DNA of 64,000 bases, taken from positions 558,001 through 622,000 of the forward strand of contig CAWJWO010000015.1 in NCBI GenBank assembly GCA_963846585.1, read 5' to 3'. The position numbers and the translations under genes are program-made. This stretch comes from JAAUTT01 sp963846585 (GTDB lineage Bacteria > Bacteroidota > Bacteroidia > Bacteroidales > JAAUTT01). How positions within the stretch are numbered: the stretch's first letter is position 1; each line of letters opens with the position of its first letter. Shown piece by piece: positions 62,291-64,000 of this stretch. The notes under the pieces are model-generated. The model was not told the origin of the DNA. It saw nothing but the letters and a program-made list of their open reading frames with translations, and ran no database searches.

Positions 62291-62315
62291 TACCCGGAAC
62301 AGGACTCGAACCTAT
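62291..62315 (-). other. tRNA 3' end fragment, candidate attachment site (attL)
   Basis: On the minus strand, ATAGG-TTCGAGT-CCTGT forms a T-arm (5-bp stem with one G-U pair, 7-base loop) followed by the acceptor strand TCCGGGT and discriminator A. The D-arm, anticodon arm and 5' acceptor strand are absent, so this is only the 3' end of a tRNA gene. With an integrase gene starting 159 bases to the right it is best read as the duplicated attachment core left by integration into a tRNA. Confidence 0.7.
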
Positions 62316-62403
62316 TTTATCATATTGTATCAATTTGCATTTTATTATTTGTATTTATGATAGTTACAGTTATGAAAAATATTAATTTTATCAAATTGTA
62401 TTA
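62314..62403 (+). repeat. 19-bp imperfect direct repeats, possible integrase arm sites
   Basis: ATTTTATCATATTGTATCA (62314-62332) and ATTTTATCAAATTGTATTA (62385-62403) differ at two positions. A third, shorter match ATTTTATCATT follows at 62405-62415. All lie between the tRNA fragment and the integrase start, where arm-type integrase or excisionase sites normally occur. Confidence 0.5.
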
Positions 62404-62443
62404 TATTTTATCATTTTTTGCACCCTATTTGCACCCTTTTTCA

Positions 62444-62451
62444 TATATTTG
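62444..62451 (+). promoter_or_regulatory. Candidate -7 element of the integrase gene
   Basis: TATATTTG fits TAnnTTTG and lies 23 bases before the ATG. Just upstream is a doubled TTTGCACCCT motif (62417-62437) that could be a regulator or excisionase site. Confidence 0.45.
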
Positions 62452-62473
62452 ATTTGATAAAAATAGGCATAAA

Positions 62474-63739
62474 ATGATACAAATTGTATATTACCTGAAA
62501 TCAAAACAACCAGATAAAAAAGGGAAATTACCTGTTATAGCTCAAATTTCATTTAATTATAAAAGCTATAGGAAATATATCGGAACGGTAAAAAAAGCAG
62601 AATGGAACATTAAAAAGCAGAGACTTAAGGTATCTTCTGTATCTGATCCAAAAAATAGTAAAAACCTCAAATTCAATGAATTTCTGGATAATTTGGAAAA
62701 TCGTGCAAATGAATTATTTAAAAAAGTATTGTTGGAAAAACGGAATCCTTCTGAATCGGAAATTGAAACATTATTTTTTATACCTGATGAAAAGGATATA
62801 AAAAAAACGGTAGCGTTTTTTGAAGTATTCAATGAATTCATTGCTTCAAATAAGTCCGAAAAAGCTCAGCGTACTATAATGGGATATCAAACTATTTTCA
62901 ATTACCTCAAAATATTCGAAAAAACAACCGGTTATAAAATCACCTGGGATACATTAAACTTGAAATTTCTGGATCAGCTTAAAAAATATCATTTTGAGAC
63001 ATTGGTACGACAAACCGGCTATTTTGCAAAACTTCAAAGAGTTTTAAAGACATTCCTGAAATGGGCTGAAAAACGAAATTATTACAACGGAAATCTGTAT
63101 TCTGAATTTCAGGAAGTTGAACCTGAAAAGGAAGTTATTTATTTGACTCTTGATGAATTATTTGATCTGTACAGATTTGAATTTAATTCTGAACGATTAT
63201 CAAAAACCAGGGATTTGTTTTGTTTCTCCTGTTTTACCGGTTTAAGATATAGTGATGTATATTCCTTAAAAAGGGAACATATTTCAGACGGTTGTTATTA
63301 CAAAAAGCAAAAGAAAACAGGAGAACTTGTTAAAAATCCTATAAATAACTTTGCTAACAGCATATTAGGTAAATATATTAATATTGATACACCGCTTCCC
63401 AGGATTTCAACTCAGAAATTAAATACCTATATCAAGGAGTGTTGTAAAGAAGTTGCTAAAAATCACAATGAAGATCAAGGATTTAATAAAACTTTAATAA
63501 AGACATTGGTTTATGGAGGAGTTACCAAAGAAACACAAATCCCAAAATATGAAGCTATTACATTTCACACTGGCCGGAAAACATTTATCACCAACAGCAT
63601 GGCTTTAGGAATGAATATTAAAGTAATTCAGGATATGGGTGCACCCAGACAGGAAAAAGATTTAAGAAAATATATAAAGGTTTCAGATGTTCAAAAATTT
63701 GAAGCTATGGACAAAATTTGGAATTCATTGAAAAATTGA
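62474..63739 (+). CDS. Tyrosine recombinase / integrase with an altered active-site residue
   Basis: A 421-residue integrase. An N-terminal arm-binding domain (about 1-110) precedes a SAM-like core-binding domain (about 112-205, MGYQTIFNYLKIFEKTTGY) and the catalytic domain. Catalytic residues are R258 in FTGLRYSDV, H365 and R368 in FHTGRKTFI, and Y400 in RKYIKVSD. The position normally His or Trp after the glycine of the LGH-type motif is A390 (MGAPRQEKD). It should carry out site-specific integration and excision of the element whose border lies at 62291. The element's other genes are beyond the window. Confidence 0.9.
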   Translation: MIQIVYYLKSKQPDKKGKLPVIAQISFNYKSYRKYIGTVKKAEWNIKKQRLKVSSVSDPKNSKNLKFNEFLDNLENRANELFKKVLLEKRNPSESEIETLFFIPDEKDIKKTVAFFEVFNEFIASNKSEKAQRTIMGYQTIFNYLKIFEKTTGYKITWDTLNLKFLDQLKKYHFETLVRQTGYFAKLQRVLKTFLKWAEKRNYYNGNLYSEFQEVEPEKEVIYLTLDELFDLYRFEFNSERLSKTRDLFCFSCFTGLRYSDVYSLKREHISDGCYYKKQKKTGELVKNPINNFANSILGKYINIDTPLPRISTQKLNTYIKECCKEVAKNHNEDQGFNKTLIKTLVYGGVTKETQIPKYEAITFHTGRKTFITNSMALGMNIKVIQDMGAPRQEKDLRKYIKVSDVQKFEAMDKIWNSLKN

Positions 63740-64000
63740 CATACGATTATATTTAATAATGGGGTCGACTATTCTTAAAGCCGAAAGTGTTCCGGAGTTG
63801 AATTTTTAATTCCGGAAATCTTTCATAAACAATAAGAAAGCGTTTTCGCATTTATGAAGTGCCAAACGAAATAAATGTGAAATGGCTTTGATACCTATAA
63901 GAAAAGGCTTTATACCAATAAAGGGCGGGTGGGGATTATTTATTTAACTATGAAAATGTTTATTAATAACCATATTTTCAATGATATGAACTTAAGCATC
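63740..64000. other. Right-edge region; no complete gene
   Basis: No recognised gene in 261 bases. TTCATAAA (63822-63829) and TTTATGAA (63851-63858) with an inner GCG-TTTT-CGC form a nested hairpin that may end the integrase transcript. An ATG at 63950 opens a frame of 17 codons running off the edge, which could be the start of a gene of the integrated element. Confidence 0.35.

Noticed and set aside
63822..63858. TTCATAAA...TTTATGAA nested hairpin as an origin or attachment structure.
   Set aside because: It is close to the end of the integrase gene and may simply be a terminator. Nothing else supports a special role.

Overview
The window looks like the chromosome of a Bacteroidota (Bacteroidetes) bacterium. 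The DNA is AT-rich and several genes are preceded by the phylum's promoter signature (TAnnTTTG at -7, sometimes TTG near -33) rather than a strong Shine-Dalgarno. The respiratory set (alternative complex III plus an A2-type caa3 oxidase) and the style of glycan locus also fit an aerobic or microaerobic member of this phylum. Genus cannot be told from sequence alone.

Layout. (1) 1-17.5 kb, minus strand: a Wzx/Wzy-type surface polysaccharide locus. Transcription probably starts at the export genes (wza-like lipoprotein, wzc-like tyrosine autokinase), then runs through flippase, polymerase, many glycosyltransferases (GT2, GT4, GT26), two acyltransferases, two GT-D-like genes and a Gfo/Idh/MocA oxidoreductase, and leaves the left edge. 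No priming glycosyltransferase is in the window. (2) 17.7-24.3 kb: a DEDDh exonuclease, an ECF sigma factor, an OmpR-type regulator and a divergent plus-strand set of histidine kinase, Rcp1-like receiver and receiver-kinase hybrid. (3) 24.4-37.6 kb, plus strand: actABCDEF (alternative complex III), a UbiA-like membrane protein, SCO, and cytochrome c oxidase subunits in the order I-III-IV-II, with subunit II fused to cytochrome c. Together these form a complete quinol-to-oxygen chain. (4) 37.6-48.4 kb: secreted glycan-active enzymes (GH5-like, GH127, GH36-like, a beta-sandwich protein) mixed with small proteins (SiaC-like, isochorismatase-like, hypotheticals) and a collapsed DUF4139-type gene. 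(5) 48.4-52.4 kb: IS debris, a 143-bp MITE-like element, a PerR-katG peroxide unit with a visible operator, and a CDF-like transporter. (6) 52.5-56.6 kb: a nitric-oxide defence set (qNOR, hemerythrin, RIC) divergent from an Rrf2/NsrR-like regulator, with a perfect palindrome between them. (7) 56.6-62.3 kb: a scarred zone holding a DUF438 fragment abutting a cydA fragment, NDH-2, small membrane proteins, a group II intron reverse-transcriptase fragment, an MNT/HEPN pair, a pRiA4b ORF-3 protein and a broken four-helix-bundle gene. (8) 62.29-64 kb: the 3' end of a tRNA followed by a tyrosine integrase, read as the left border of an integrated element that continues past the window.

The most informative signals are in what is not intact. 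At least six gene remnants can be read, four of them between 56.6 and 62.2 kb just left of the tRNA-type attachment site. I saw no CRISPR array, rRNA or complete tRNA. I did not find a clearly new multi-gene system. The best candidates for a closer look are the UbiA-like protein inside the ACIII/oxidase operon, the Cys/His/Met-rich membrane protein at 59.85 kb, the integrase with a changed active site, and the paired GT-D-like genes.
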